A stretch of 47,704 nt of DNA from Nitrososphaerota archaeon (GCA_029784825.1 JAFMAU010000013.1:1-47704), one strand, 5' to 3'; shown: positions 32,671-40,345, counted from the stretch's first letter. Numbers and translations are program-made. Notes: generated by a model from the sequence alone, not told the origin.

Positions 32671-33180
32671 CTATCCCTTCCACACCGCTCCCTTCATCCT
32701 TGTCAGGAAGGTACGTTCGAACTCTATGACCGTGGTGCCGTCGGGCTTGTATCCCCTGGTCTTGATCGTCACGAGGCCCATCCCCTCGCGCGACTTCGAC
32801 TGCCTGGCGCTCATCACCGTCGACTCGGCGTAAAGTGTGTCTCCGCCGAATACAGGGTTGACGAGTTTCATGTTGTTCAGCCCCACCATGACTCCATGTT
32901 TGCTTGTCTCTTCGACGCTCAGCCCCGCGACTATGGCGAACGTCAGGGCCGCGTTCACAAGCATCCTCCCATTGAACGGCGCACCCGGGAAGTTCTTCTC
33001 CGCGTAGTCCTTGTTGAAGTGCACGGGGTTGCTGTTGTTCGTGAGCAGCGTGAACCAGATGTTGTCGACGTCGGTCACGGTCCTTCCGATAGGGTGCTGC
33101 ATGACCTGGCCCTCCTTGAAATCCTCGAAGTATTTCGCCGCATGATCTGTCTCGGACAACCTGCGTGCGACGCGACGCAT
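32671..33180 (-). CDS. MaoC-like hydratase
   Basis: 169 residues, single hot-dog domain. KYFEDFKEGQVMQHPIGRTVTDVDNIWFTLLTNNSNPVHFNKDYAEKNFPG carries the hydratase-2 loop; the usual Asp-x-Asn-Pro-x-His reads Asn49-Ser-Asn-Pro-Val-His54, so the catalytic Asp is Asn, as in the mesaconyl-CoA/itaconyl-CoA hydratase-like branch (from memory, not checked). ATG at 33180, but a TATA-like GCATAAATC ends 3 bp upstream, which would favour TTG at 33159. With the CitE-like lyase divergently adjacent (69 bp), it could hydrate an unsaturated C5-type dicarboxyl-CoA. Confidence 0.83.
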   Translation of the reverse strand: MRRVARRLSETDHAAKYFEDFKEGQVMQHPIGRTVTDVDNIWFTLLTNNSNPVHFNKDYAEKNFPGAPFNGRMLVNAALTFAIVAGLSVEETSKHGVMVGLNNMKLVNPVFGGDTLYAESTVMSARQSKSREGMGLVTIKTRGYKPDGTTVIEFERTFLTRMKGAVWKG

Positions 33181-33214
33181 GTGGGATTTATGCGTTGACC
33201 CGAATGTTGAGAGA

Positions 33215-33226
33215 ATGCTTAAAGCG
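33215..33226. promoter_or_regulatory. near-palindromic TATA element between maoC-like and citE-like genes
   Basis: ATGCTTAAAGCG is centred 28 bp before TTG 33250; CTTAAAG is almost symmetric, so it could also serve the leftward MaoC gene (ATG 33180) with a short leader. Confidence 0.45.
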
Positions 33227-33249
33227 ATTGGGGGACGCCGGCGGATTCC

Positions 33250-34113
33250 TTGGCTCGACTCAGAAGGACCGTGCTTTTCGTACCGGCTAACAGCGGGAAG
33301 ATGATCGGGAAGGCGTCCGCCTTGGGAGCGGACATGGTGATCCTGGACTGCGAAGACTCGGTCCCTCAGCAGGAGAAAGGGAACGCCAGGGCGACCTTCG
33401 GGCCGGAGATGAGGAAGTACGACTGGGGAAGGAAGGAGGTCGGGGTCCGGGTCAACGGTCTGGATACTCCTTTCTTCGACGAGGACCTGAAGGCAGCTGT
33501 CGAAGCCGGGGCGAAGTTCGTCGTCCTGCCGAAGATCGAAAGCGCATCGGAAATCGTTCAGATCCAGGGGAAGATAGAGAAGTTCGGCAGGGGGAACCGG
33601 CTGCCGGAGATAATGGTCACGATAGAGAACCCGAAAGGCCTCAACAACGTGGAGCAGATCCTCGCCGCGTCGCCCCTCATCACTTCCATGGAGTTCGGCT
33701 CGGAGGACTTCGCGCTGAGCTTGGGGATCTACGGCGTCGAGCGGTCGGGGCAGAGCACCCTGTACGCGAGGTCCCGCATAGTCGCTTCAGGGCACGCGGC
33801 TGGCGTCGACGTCCTCGACCAAGCCTTCGTCGGACTGGCCGACCCGGAGGGTCTGAGGGCCTCGGCCCTGGACGCAAGGAACCTCGGGTTCACTGGCAAG
33901 GCGGTCATACATCCTTCTCAGATCGACGTCGTCAACTCGGTGTTCACCCCTTCGAAGGAAGAGGTGGGCTGGGCGAAGAGGGTGCTTGAGGCATGGAAGT
34001 CGGCCCAGGCCGAGGGGCGAGGGGCATTCCGGCTGGACGACAAGATGGTTGACGTCGTCCACGTCAAGATGGCCGAGAGCATAGTGTCCAAGGCAGAGTC
34101 GCTGGGCCTCTGA
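33250..34113 (+). CDS. HpcH/HpaI-CitE family lyase (citramalyl/malyl-CoA lyase-like)
   Basis: 287 residues from TTG at 33250. The TIM-barrel active site is complete: Arg67 (VRVNG), Glu126 (TIENPKG) and Asp153 (FGSEDF) for Mg and substrate carboxylate binding, Lys95 in LPKIES, and the C-terminal GKAVIHPSQIDVVNSVF. Family reactions are C-C cleavage of malyl-CoA, beta-methylmalyl-CoA or citramalyl-CoA to acetyl-CoA plus an oxo acid. Divergence from MaoC and CaiB genes and closeness to acyl-CoA dehydrogenase and CoA-transferase genes support the terminal step of a C5-dicarboxylate route, releasing acetyl-CoA and pyruvate or glyoxylate (inference). Confidence 0.87.
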   Translation: MARLRRTVLFVPANSGKMIGKASALGADMVILDCEDSVPQQEKGNARATFGPEMRKYDWGRKEVGVRVNGLDTPFFDEDLKAAVEAGAKFVVLPKIESASEIVQIQGKIEKFGRGNRLPEIMVTIENPKGLNNVEQILAASPLITSMEFGSEDFALSLGIYGVERSGQSTLYARSRIVASGHAAGVDVLDQAFVGLADPEGLRASALDARNLGFTGKAVIHPSQIDVVNSVFTPSKEEVGWAKRVLEAWKSAQAEGRGAFRLDDKMVDVVHVKMAESIVSKAESLGL

Positions 34114-34130
34114 CCTCCAGGACTTCAGAT

Positions 34131-35096
34131 TCAGGGCTTCTTTGACTTCTTTTCGAGCCGCATCCCTAGGATGCGGGCCAGGTTCTCCCCCGCCCACTTC
34201 CGCCTGTCTTCGTCCGTTATCGGCTCGTATCCGTAGTCCTGCTGCACGCTCTCAGGAATCTGGAAGTTCCTGACGAAGTTGGTGGATTCGGCGTACTCTT
34301 CCGCGTTGCCCGAGAAGTCAGTCCCCCAGATTAGCTTGTCTGCGGTGGCGAACATCTTGACCTTGCCGAGTATCTTCCCGGCCTCCCTTGGGGCAGAAGA
34401 GAGCCACCTAGACCCCAGGATGTAGCTCGTCCCGACGTAGACGTTCTTGTAGTTGGCAGACAGCCAGGCTGTTTCCTCGACGAATGGGTAGCCTACATGG
34501 TAGGCGATTATCGGTATCTCCGGGAAGCTGGTGGCTATCTCCTCGATCTGGAGGGGATGGCAGTACTTTGAGAACTGCCCAGGGACGAACGACATGCCTG
34601 TGTGTATCGTCATGATGATGCCAAGCTCCGACACCTTCTCGTAGAACGGCCACATGCGCGGATCATTCAGGGGGCCTATGTCCTCTGGCTGGTAGACCTT
34701 CACCAGCTTGAACCCCTTTTCCTTCACAAGATGCTCCAGCTCCCAGCACGGCTCTTCCACTCCCAGCCTAAGGACTGGCCCCACGTTGGCCTGGGCGATC
34801 AGCCTGTCTGGGAACTTTGAAACCTGCTCCACTATGTAGCCGTTGGTGGACCATGGGATGTGGCCGTCTGTCGTCGACAGGAACTTCTCCGGAAGGACGC
34901 ACGAATAGTCGACGGCGTGCTGGTCCATCAGCTTCATCAGGTAGCCAGCGTCGATGTCCGCCTGGCCCCAGCTGGCGTAGCTCCTCTTCGGGGCCGTCTT
35001 CGACTTCACAAGTTTGAATCCGGGAAAGTAGTCGATGTGCTTCAGGCTCGGGAACAGATGGGCTTCGACGTCGAGAAGTATCAGATCTGAGGCCAT
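34131..35096 (-). CDS. Amidohydrolase-2 family protein (EAH-type decarboxylase-like)
   Basis: 321 residues from ATG at 35096. TIM-barrel metal site: Glu11-Ala-His13 (LDVEAHLFP), His165 (IIMTIHTG), His200 (IIAYHVG) and Asp260 (IWGTDFSG). The E-x-H start is that of decarboxylase-type members such as gamma-resorcylate, 5-carboxyvanillate and isoorotate decarboxylases, in contrast with H-x-H hydrolases. Hence decarboxylation of an aromatic or cyclic acid is likelier than amide hydrolysis (inference). A GCTATAATAG TATA box is about 26 bp upstream. It faces the divergent MFS gene and ends 17 bp from the CitE-like gene. Confidence 0.82.
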   Translation of the reverse strand: MASDLILLDVEAHLFPSLKHIDYFPGFKLVKSKTAPKRSYASWGQADIDAGYLMKLMDQHAVDYSCVLPEKFLSTTDGHIPWSTNGYIVEQVSKFPDRLIAQANVGPVLRLGVEEPCWELEHLVKEKGFKLVKVYQPEDIGPLNDPRMWPFYEKVSELGIIMTIHTGMSFVPGQFSKYCHPLQIEEIATSFPEIPIIAYHVGYPFVEETAWLSANYKNVYVGTSYILGSRWLSSAPREAGKILGKVKMFATADKLIWGTDFSGNAEEYAESTNFVRNFQIPESVQQDYGYEPITDEDRRKWAGENLARILGMRLEKKSKKP

Positions 35097-35116
35097 GATT
35101 CCCCCGCCCCGGTTAT

Positions 35117-35126
35117 GCTATAATAG
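35117..35126 (-). promoter_or_regulatory. TATA box of the EAH amidohydrolase gene
   Basis: Minus-strand CTATTATAGC, centred 26 bp before ATG 35096. Confidence 0.55.
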
Positions 35127-35150
35127 GTTTCAGACTTCGATTCCGGCGCA

Positions 35151-35159
35151 AGTATTAAC
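35151..35159 (+). promoter_or_regulatory. TATA box of the second MFS gene
   Basis: AGTATTAAC, about 23 bp before GTG 35178 (centre); leaderless spacing, slightly short. Confidence 0.45.
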
Positions 35160-35177
35160 TGGGGAATCCGGGCCCGC

Positions 35178-36455
35178 GTGCCAAAGACCTTTGACTCGAC
35201 GGTGTGCGGACGGCCCCCGGAAGCTGGGCGGCGGAAGGTGCTTCGCTTGAACGCGAGCAGGACAAGGACGCTGGTGTTCACCTCCGTGGGACACTTCGTC
35301 AACGACGGTTCGGTGTTCTTCGTGCCCTTCATTGTGGCCCTGCTCGTTGCACTGAAGGGGATAACCGCACTGGAGGTCACGGTCCTCCTGTCCCTCTTCT
35401 ACCTCTCCTCCACGCTGGCCAGCGTCGTCGTGGGAAAGATGGCCGACAGGACCGGGAAGCCGGCAGCGTTGATGGCTCTCGGCATTGGGTTCCTCGGCGC
35501 GGGCCTGATAGGGTTCTACCTGATATCCGTCTACACGAGCGGGGAAGTGCTTTTCGCCTTCGCCCTCCTCTGTGACCTCGTCATGGGGGCAGGGAGCTCG
35601 TTCTATCACCCCCTGGGAGGGAGCCTGATTCAGACGGCCTTCGGCCGCGGGGCAGCCGGCCGGGCCCTGGGCGTCAACGGCTCCATGGGGAGCGTAGGGA
35701 GAGCCCTGTACCCTTCGCTGTTCTACGTGGCTGCGGCAGTCTTCACCACTCCGGGGTCTTTGGGGTTCTTCGGCCTGGTGGGACTGGGTGCGGGCCTTCT
35801 GATCTGGACTGGAATCGGAAGGAGTGATGCAGGCAGGACCCAGAGCGGCTCGGAAGGGCCATCGGTCAGGGGTTCGCTCAGCAGGCCCATGATCGTGCTC
35901 CTGGGCGTTTCCTTCCTGAGGTCGGCGGCGCTGTTCGGGATCACGGCTTACATCCCGATCTTCCTCAGCACGCAGACGAGCCTCGGGATAAGCTCGTACC
36001 TTGGCCTGGCTCTGACCGCGTTCTACGCCTCGGCGATCATCGGCCAGCCTGTGTTCGGCCTGCTCACCGAACGGCTGGACCACAGGCTCGTGCTGGCCAT
36101 CACGGCCGTAGGGGCAGCGGTTTCGATAGTCGCCTACGTCAATTCTGGAGGGGCCGGGAGCATCGTCCTGCTGTCAATCTTTGGCTTCTTCACCTACACC
36201 GGTTTCCCCCTGCTGATGTCTCTCGCAGCAGACTACGCCGCCGAGAACGCCTCGGCGCTCGGTAACTCCATCGTCTGGGGGCTCGGCGCCACCGGGGGGA
36301 ATTCCGTCGGCCCATTGATCGTGTACGCGCTCATCCTCGGCGACTACGGCAAGCTGGGCTTCTCCTTCGAGGTCATGGCCACGATGGTAGCGGTTTCGGC
36401 CCTCGGCGCGATGCTGATTCCAAGGGCGAAGCCCGGAAATTCGGCTGGACCGTGA
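35178..36455 (+). CDS. MFS transporter, fosmidomycin resistance-like
   Basis: 425 residues with 12 predicted helices. The first helix FTSVGHFVNDGSVFFVPFIVALLVALKG resembles the FSR group (HFVND). YHPLGGSLIQTAFGRGAAGRALGVNGSMGSVG is the conserved loop after TM4. The N-terminal 23 residues from GTG 35178 are hydrophilic; TTG at 35247 is an alternative start. It lies divergently from the EAH-type amidohydrolase with shared promoter spacing, so it may import the acid that the enzyme processes or export a product (inference). Confidence 0.83.
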   Translation: MPKTFDSTVCGRPPEAGRRKVLRLNASRTRTLVFTSVGHFVNDGSVFFVPFIVALLVALKGITALEVTVLLSLFYLSSTLASVVVGKMADRTGKPAALMALGIGFLGAGLIGFYLISVYTSGEVLFAFALLCDLVMGAGSSFYHPLGGSLIQTAFGRGAAGRALGVNGSMGSVGRALYPSLFYVAAAVFTTPGSLGFFGLVGLGAGLLIWTGIGRSDAGRTQSGSEGPSVRGSLSRPMIVLLGVSFLRSAALFGITAYIPIFLSTQTSLGISSYLGLALTAFYASAIIGQPVFGLLTERLDHRLVLAITAVGAAVSIVAYVNSGGAGSIVLLSIFGFFTYTGFPLLMSLAADYAAENASALGNSIVWGLGATGGNSVGPLIVYALILGDYGKLGFSFEVMATMVAVSALGAMLIPRAKPGNSAGP

Positions 36456-36477
36456 AGGCGTCTTGACTTGGGCGAGC

Positions 36478-37449
36478 CTACTGCGCCAGTATCTGCGGCT
36501 CCGCGAGGCCTAGCTGCTGCCCCAGGTCTGCCCTGAGGCCCTTGTACCTGTTACGCACTGTGACCTCGGTGACTCCGGCCGCCTCGGCGATCTCCTTCTG
36601 GGTCTTGACCTCCCCTTCGATCACGCCCGCCAGGTAGAGCGACGCGGCTGCGAGGCCCATGGGGGACTTGCCCGCAGAGATCTCCTTCTCTTCAGTTATC
36701 CTGACGATCTCGATCGCCTTGCGGGCGACCTTCTCTGAGAACCCGACCCGCGACGCTATCCTGTTGACGTTCCGCGCAGCGTCAGCCACAGGCATCGTGA
36801 GGTCCATTTCGCGGAGGAGGATCCTGTAGTCTCTGGCGACGGCCTTCTTCTCGAGGTTGTTGGCTGCGGCGATGTCCTTCAGGGTCCTCGGGGTCTCGGT
36901 GTCGCGCATCGCTGCGTAGAGCGACGCCGCCGATATCCCGACTATCGAGCGTCCTCTTAGGAGCCCCCTCTCGAGGGCTTTCCTGTAGATGTACGCCGCG
37001 CGTTCCTTCACGGCCTGGGAGACGCCGAGCTTGTCGGCCATCTTGTCGAGTTCAAGGAGGGCGACGCCTAGGTTCTTCTCCTGAGAGCCGAAGGCCGGAG
37101 AGCGGTTGTCCCACTTCCTCAGCCTGTCGATAGTGTTGCGCATCGGCGTGCCGAAGGACCGGCCCGATGCGTCCTTGTTGTAGCGCCCAATCATAGTGGA
37201 GAGGCCCATGTCCCTGTAAGTGATCGACGTAGGCGCTCCTGTGCGCGCCTTGTCCTCACCCTTCTCGTCGGCGAATGAGCGCCACTCCGGGCCCTGGTCG
37301 ACGGACTTCTCGGTGACCACGAAGCCGCAGTTGCTGCACGTAAGCTCCCCCGTGTTCGCGTCCTCTACCAGTGTCCTCTTGCCACACTGGGGGCACCTGT
37401 CTGAAACCTGCAAAGCGGATGTTCTAGGATATCTCAATTCTATTACCAA
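36478..37449 (-). CDS. tfb: Transcription initiation factor TFB (TFIIB homologue)
   Basis: 323 residues. N-terminal zinc ribbon with Cys19, Cys22, Cys38 and Cys41 (RCPQCGKR; LTCSNCGFV), then a B-reader-like EWRSFADEKG, and two cyclin repeats (about 120-210 and 220-310). The C-terminal QKEIAEAAGVTEVTVRNRYKGLRADLG is the BRE-recognising helix-turn-helix. It recruits RNA polymerase to TBP-bound promoters. Start TTG at 37449, placed by a TATATAAGG element about 26 bp upstream; the start codon lies within a 12-bp palindrome. Many archaea have several TFBs, so this may be one of them. Confidence 0.95.
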   Translation of the reverse strand: MVIELRYPRTSALQVSDRCPQCGKRTLVEDANTGELTCSNCGFVVTEKSVDQGPEWRSFADEKGEDKARTGAPTSITYRDMGLSTMIGRYNKDASGRSFGTPMRNTIDRLRKWDNRSPAFGSQEKNLGVALLELDKMADKLGVSQAVKERAAYIYRKALERGLLRGRSIVGISAASLYAAMRDTETPRTLKDIAAANNLEKKAVARDYRILLREMDLTMPVADAARNVNRIASRVGFSEKVARKAIEIVRITEEKEISAGKSPMGLAAASLYLAGVIEGEVKTQKEIAEAAGVTEVTVRNRYKGLRADLGQQLGLAEPQILAQ

Positions 37450-37455
37450 TTGGTA
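37444..37455. promoter_or_regulatory. palindrome TACCAATTGGTA at the tfb start site
   Basis: A perfect 12-bp palindrome covering the predicted transcription start and the TTG start codon (37447-37449) of tfb, 14-25 bp downstream of the TATA box. Likely position for a dimeric repressor, possibly autoregulation. Confidence 0.5.
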
Positions 37456-37467
37456 TACACCCGGTGG

Positions 37468-37479
37468 TTGTATATAAGG
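37468..37479 (-). promoter_or_regulatory. TATA box of tfb
   Basis: CCTTATATACAA on the minus strand, centre about 26 bp before TTG 37449. The core TATATA reads similarly on both strands, so rightward transcription into 37500-37583 is also possible. Confidence 0.65.
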
Positions 37480-37583
37480 TAGTAGTATTTCTTGAGTTGG
37501 TTAGTATCGTAGAGTTAACCTATGAAGCATTGTTCCTGTAGAATCGTAACCTTCATTTTGAGAGCGAGGGTCAAGCCCTCCTT

Positions 37584-37901
37584 TCACGTGAGGTAGGAGG
37601 AGACGCAGCCGAGAAAACCGGTCTGCCGCAACAGGAGGAGCCAGACGACGACCAATGGAATCAGGACGGCCATGAAGCTCAGCTTCGACGTCTTGTGGCG
37701 GAAGACCGCGCCCCCGACCACCATGCCCAGGGCCCCACCCGCCGCTGCGATGATGAACAGGGTCTTCTCCGGGACCCGCCATTCGCCGCGGACCGCCCGC
37801 GATTTGTCGATGCCCATCGCAAGGAAACCGATGAAGCCGGAAAGAAGCACCCAGAACCCTGCAGACTCGTAAAGCAGGTTGCTCTGCAGGCACCCCAACA
37901 T
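37584..37901 (-). CDS. DUF1294 small membrane protein
   Basis: 105 residues with about three to four hydrophobic segments. The signature MGIDKSRAVRGEWRVPEKTLFIIAAAGGALGMVVGGAVFRHKTSK (D-K-x-A, R-x-P-E, GG, R-H-K-T) is that of DUF1294, a family of small bacterial and archaeal membrane proteins of unknown function. ATG start. It lies 55 bp downstream of a possible small gene and in the same orientation as nob1. The final residues GFLGCVSSYLT end just before tfb's upstream region. Confidence 0.82.
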   Translation of the reverse strand: MLGCLQSNLLYESAGFWVLLSGFIGFLAMGIDKSRAVRGEWRVPEKTLFIIAAAGGALGMVVGGAVFRHKTSKLSFMAVLIPLVVVWLLLLRQTGFLGCVSSYLT

Positions 37902-37956
37902 TTGCTACCCAGCCTGCGTCGGGCTATAAGGGCCCATGCGGCAGCGGACCCTGAAC

Positions 37957-38073
37957 TCACACGCGAAACCGGTTCAGCAGCCACCTGGTAGACCGCAGCA
38001 ACGCGAGGATGCCTTCCTCGGCCGCGCGGATTGCGGCCCTGACGGTTTGGACGACCAAGAGCAGCACGGCCAT
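37957..38073 (-). CDS. Possible 38-residue small protein
   Basis: ATG at 38073 opens a frame with 38 codons and a stop at 37957, giving MAVLLLVVQTVRAAIRAAE then GILALLRSTRWLLNRFRV. The N-terminus is a short hydrophobic helix followed by an amphipathic, Arg-rich segment. GAGGTG lies 8 nt upstream of this ATG (a second ATG two codons earlier is too close to it). Situated between nob1 and the DUF1294 gene, same strand. Membrane-bound or peptide-like; no family known. Too short for strong coding statistics. Confidence 0.4.
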   Translation of the reverse strand: MAVLLLVVQTVRAAIRAAEEGILALLRSTRWLLNRFRV

Positions 38074-38149
38074 GGACATGTCACCTCGCCTTCCGTTCTT
38101 AGCCCGCTTGCTCTCGGAACCTTGACGTCAGCGTCAAACCAGAGGTGGG

Positions 38150-38644
38150 TCAGCCGCTGGAGGCCTTCCTTACCAGCTGGGTCCCGCATACGGGGCACAC
38201 CGTCAGCTTCGGGTTCGTGTACGTCTTGCCGCACCCTCGGCAGTAGATCTTCCAGGTTATGTTCTTCCATTCGCCGCCCTTCATTGTTGTCGGAGCTAGC
38301 GGGATGGAGAGGACGTCGGCGACGTTCCGGACTGCGAAGTCGTCCGATACGAGGTTCGCGCCCCCCTCGTTCTTCATGAGGTCGAGGCTCAGCGCCAAGA
38401 GCGATAGGTCTGTCTGGGAGAGGGCGCCTATGTCCCCGGTCTTGACCGCGGTCGTCTTCACCCTGTTGAGAGACTCGGGGGAAGGCTCGGTGACCTGGAC
38501 CCGGGTGTGGATCAGCGAGGAGCCGACGCTGTGGTGTTTGACTTCTTCGAGCACCAGGTACGTGGTGTAGTACCGGCCGCTTCCCTGGTAGGGTATCCCG
38601 GCGTAGAACGCCGTGGAGTCGAGGACGTATGCGGGGTCGGACAA
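38150..38644 (-). CDS. nob1: NOB1-like rRNA endonuclease (PIN + zinc ribbon)
   Basis: 164 residues from TTG at 38644. PIN domain with acidic residues Asp9 (VLDSTAFYAG), Glu33/Glu34 (VLEEVKHH), Asp79 (SQTDLSLLALSLDL) and Asp101/Asp102 (VSDDFAVRNVAD), followed by a zinc ribbon with Cys135, Cys138, Cys150 and Cys153 (IYCRGCGKTY; TVCPVCGTQ). This is the archaeal Nob1 layout, which cleaves the 3' end of 16S rRNA during small-subunit maturation. The gene runs in the same direction as the small protein, DUF1294 and tfb genes. Confidence 0.92.
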   Translation of the reverse strand: MSDPAYVLDSTAFYAGIPYQGSGRYYTTYLVLEEVKHHSVGSSLIHTRVQVTEPSPESLNRVKTTAVKTGDIGALSQTDLSLLALSLDLMKNEGGANLVSDDFAVRNVADVLSIPLAPTTMKGGEWKNITWKIYCRGCGKTYTNPKLTVCPVCGTQLVRKASSG

Positions 38645-38735
38645 CTAGGGTGCCTTCAATGGCTCAATCTTGCCTGAGGACGTGAGGAATCGTCTGCCGG
38701 ACCGACATCAACGCTTGAGATTTGGTCGGCGATGA

Positions 38736-38748
38736 GATATTTATTTAG
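38736..38748 (+). promoter_or_regulatory. TATA box of the aIF5A gene
   Basis: GATATTTATTTAG, centred about 34 bp before the TTG at 38777. It shows that the upstream ATG-type frame beginning at 38732 is promoter, not coding. Confidence 0.55.
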
Positions 38749-38776
38749 TTTACATGTCGAGGCTCGTCTGTTAATT

Positions 38777-39190
38777 TTGAGCAGCCGTCCTGCCGAACTT
38801 GGAAGCGTCAAGGAAGGCAGCTACATCATCATCGACGGCGAGCCCTGCAAAGTAGTGAGCCGGGAGCACTTCAAGCCGGGGAAGCACGGGAGCGCAAAGG
38901 TCAGACTGGTCGCCATATCGCTTTTCACGGGGGCGAAGAAGAGCTACGTCTCGCCGGCGGAGTCCAGGGTCGACATACCGATGATTGACAAGAGGTCTGG
39001 TCAGGTGACCTCCCTCACGGACAACACAGTGCAGATAATGGACCTGGCCACGTTTGAGGTGCTCGAGACCCCCAAGCCTTCTGCGGAGGAGATGGCGGAC
39101 CTGAACGGCACCCTCGCGCCTGGCGTCGAAGTCGAGTACTGGGCGATGATGGGACGCAACAGGATAATGCGGGTAAAGGGCAGCGGCTAG
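38777..39190 (+). CDS. eif5a: Translation initiation factor aIF5A
   Basis: About 137 residues from TTG at 38777 (MSSRPAELGSVKEGSYIIIDGEPCKVV). An in-frame ATG at 38732 is upstream of the predicted transcription start. Hypusine loop HFKPGKHGSAK places the modified Lys at 36. SH3-like N-domain is followed by an OB-fold C-domain (VEVEYWAMMGRNRIMRVKG). It promotes peptide-bond formation at Pro-rich stretches. No deoxyhypusine synthase gene is in the window. Confidence 0.95.
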   Translation: MSSRPAELGSVKEGSYIIIDGEPCKVVSREHFKPGKHGSAKVRLVAISLFTGAKKSYVSPAESRVDIPMIDKRSGQVTSLTDNTVQIMDLATFEVLETPKPSAEEMADLNGTLAPGVEVEYWAMMGRNRIMRVKGSG

Positions 39191-39234
39191 ATTCGCAGGG
39201 TCTCAGAAGAAATCTCACGTCGTTCAAAAGCGTT

Positions 39235-39243
39235 GGTTTAACG
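39235..39243 (+). promoter_or_regulatory. TATA box of the surface protein gene
   Basis: GGTTTAACG, centred about 29 bp before ATG 39268. Confidence 0.5.
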
Positions 39244-39267
39244 TTCGAACATGACCGGACGACGTCG

Positions 39268-40227
39268 ATGGAGAACAAGAAAGGCAAGGTCATACCTCTA
39301 GCAGCGCTTGCGATCGTTCTGATGACGGTCTCCCCGCTCGCCTACGCGTCCACACTTACTGTGAACCTCAATCCGAAGACTGGGCTGGCGAAGGTCGACA
39401 GCATCAGCACGACTAAGATCGTGTTCGCGTATCCTGCCGGCTCCGCTGTGTCCAGCTACCTCAAGAACGTCAGCTCCACGTCCAGCGTCAACGGAAGCTT
39501 CGACAGCAGCGCTTCAGGCGTCCAGGAACTGCAGGGGACGTTCGATCGCGATGACAGTCACGTTGCGGTGCACAACGCGTCTGTGTCAATCAGCTACACG
39601 GCCAAGGGGAATGCGACGGCTCTTGTCATCGACAAGACGGCCAACGTCACAGCGTGGGTTTCAGGCGTCTTCGCTCTTGTCAACGGGACGGTGACGGCTG
39701 ACCTTAGATGGAGGTCATACGTCGTACCGGGGCCGATGAGCTTCGACATGGCAGACCATTCGATGGACATCAACCTCGTCGGATCTACGATGCAAGACTC
39801 GCTCGCCTCTCATGCGATGGCCATGAGCTTCATGATGAACGCCTTCGGAGGCGGCCCCATCTGGAGCAGGCCTACGCTGAACTTCTCGGCCCTCAACGCC
39901 CCGCTCAGCACTTGGACAAAGAACTATGATGCGGGGACTAACACTACCACGTTTACCAAGACCATCGCGGGCACGTCGACGTTCACCGCGTCGTTCAGCT
40001 ATGGCACTCAGAAGTACTCGCTCTCGGTCATGTCAGACCCGACAGGGGTCGTGTCGGTGCAAGGCTACGCCAACGCGCAGGGTGACTCGCTGACGATGGC
40101 GCAGGCTCCAGCGTCCGCGGGGACCGAAATCCTTGCGATCGGAGTCGTGATTGCGCTCCTGGCCGCCCTGGGCGGCTACGTCGCAGTCAAGCGCGGGATC
40201 AAGCCCAAGTCGCCCCTGGCATACTAG
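39268..40227 (+). CDS. Cell-surface protein with signal peptide and C-terminal anchor
   Basis: 319 residues. Signal peptide MENKKGKVIPLAALAIVLMT with likely cleavage after YASTL, about 250 extracellular residues rich in Ser/Thr/Asn (many N-x-S/T sites, beta-rich), then a C-terminal helix (EILAIGVVIALLAALGGYVAV) followed by KRGIKPKSPLAY. This is the design of a surface or S-layer-associated protein. No domain recognised. ATG start at leaderless distance from a TATA box. It stands between aIF5A and a DMT transporter. Confidence 0.7.
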   Translation: MENKKGKVIPLAALAIVLMTVSPLAYASTLTVNLNPKTGLAKVDSISTTKIVFAYPAGSAVSSYLKNVSSTSSVNGSFDSSASGVQELQGTFDRDDSHVAVHNASVSISYTAKGNATALVIDKTANVTAWVSGVFALVNGTVTADLRWRSYVVPGPMSFDMADHSMDINLVGSTMQDSLASHAMAMSFMMNAFGGGPIWSRPTLNFSALNAPLSTWTKNYDAGTNTTTFTKTIAGTSTFTASFSYGTQKYSLSVMSDPTGVVSVQGYANAQGDSLTMAQAPASAGTEILAIGVVIALLAALGGYVAVKRGIKPKSPLAY

Positions 40228-40310
40228 CCGCGAAGCCGATGGGGAGAGCCGCTGCTGGCTCTCCTGCCTTCCATTTCCGGCCCGCGCGGTGTCTGAAGCT
40301 GTATGCTTCT

Positions 40311-40320
40311 GGTTAAATGA
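40311..40320 (+). promoter_or_regulatory. TATA box of the DMT carrier gene
   Basis: GGTTAAATGA, centred about 30 bp before TTG 40346. Confidence 0.5.
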
Positions 40321-40345
40321 AGACCATGCGGGACGTACCGGCTAG

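Noticed and set aside
38732..38776. Upstream ATG start of aIF5A
   Set aside because: The ATG lies just upstream of the TATA box (38736-38748), which falls inside the extension, so the extension would not be transcribed.
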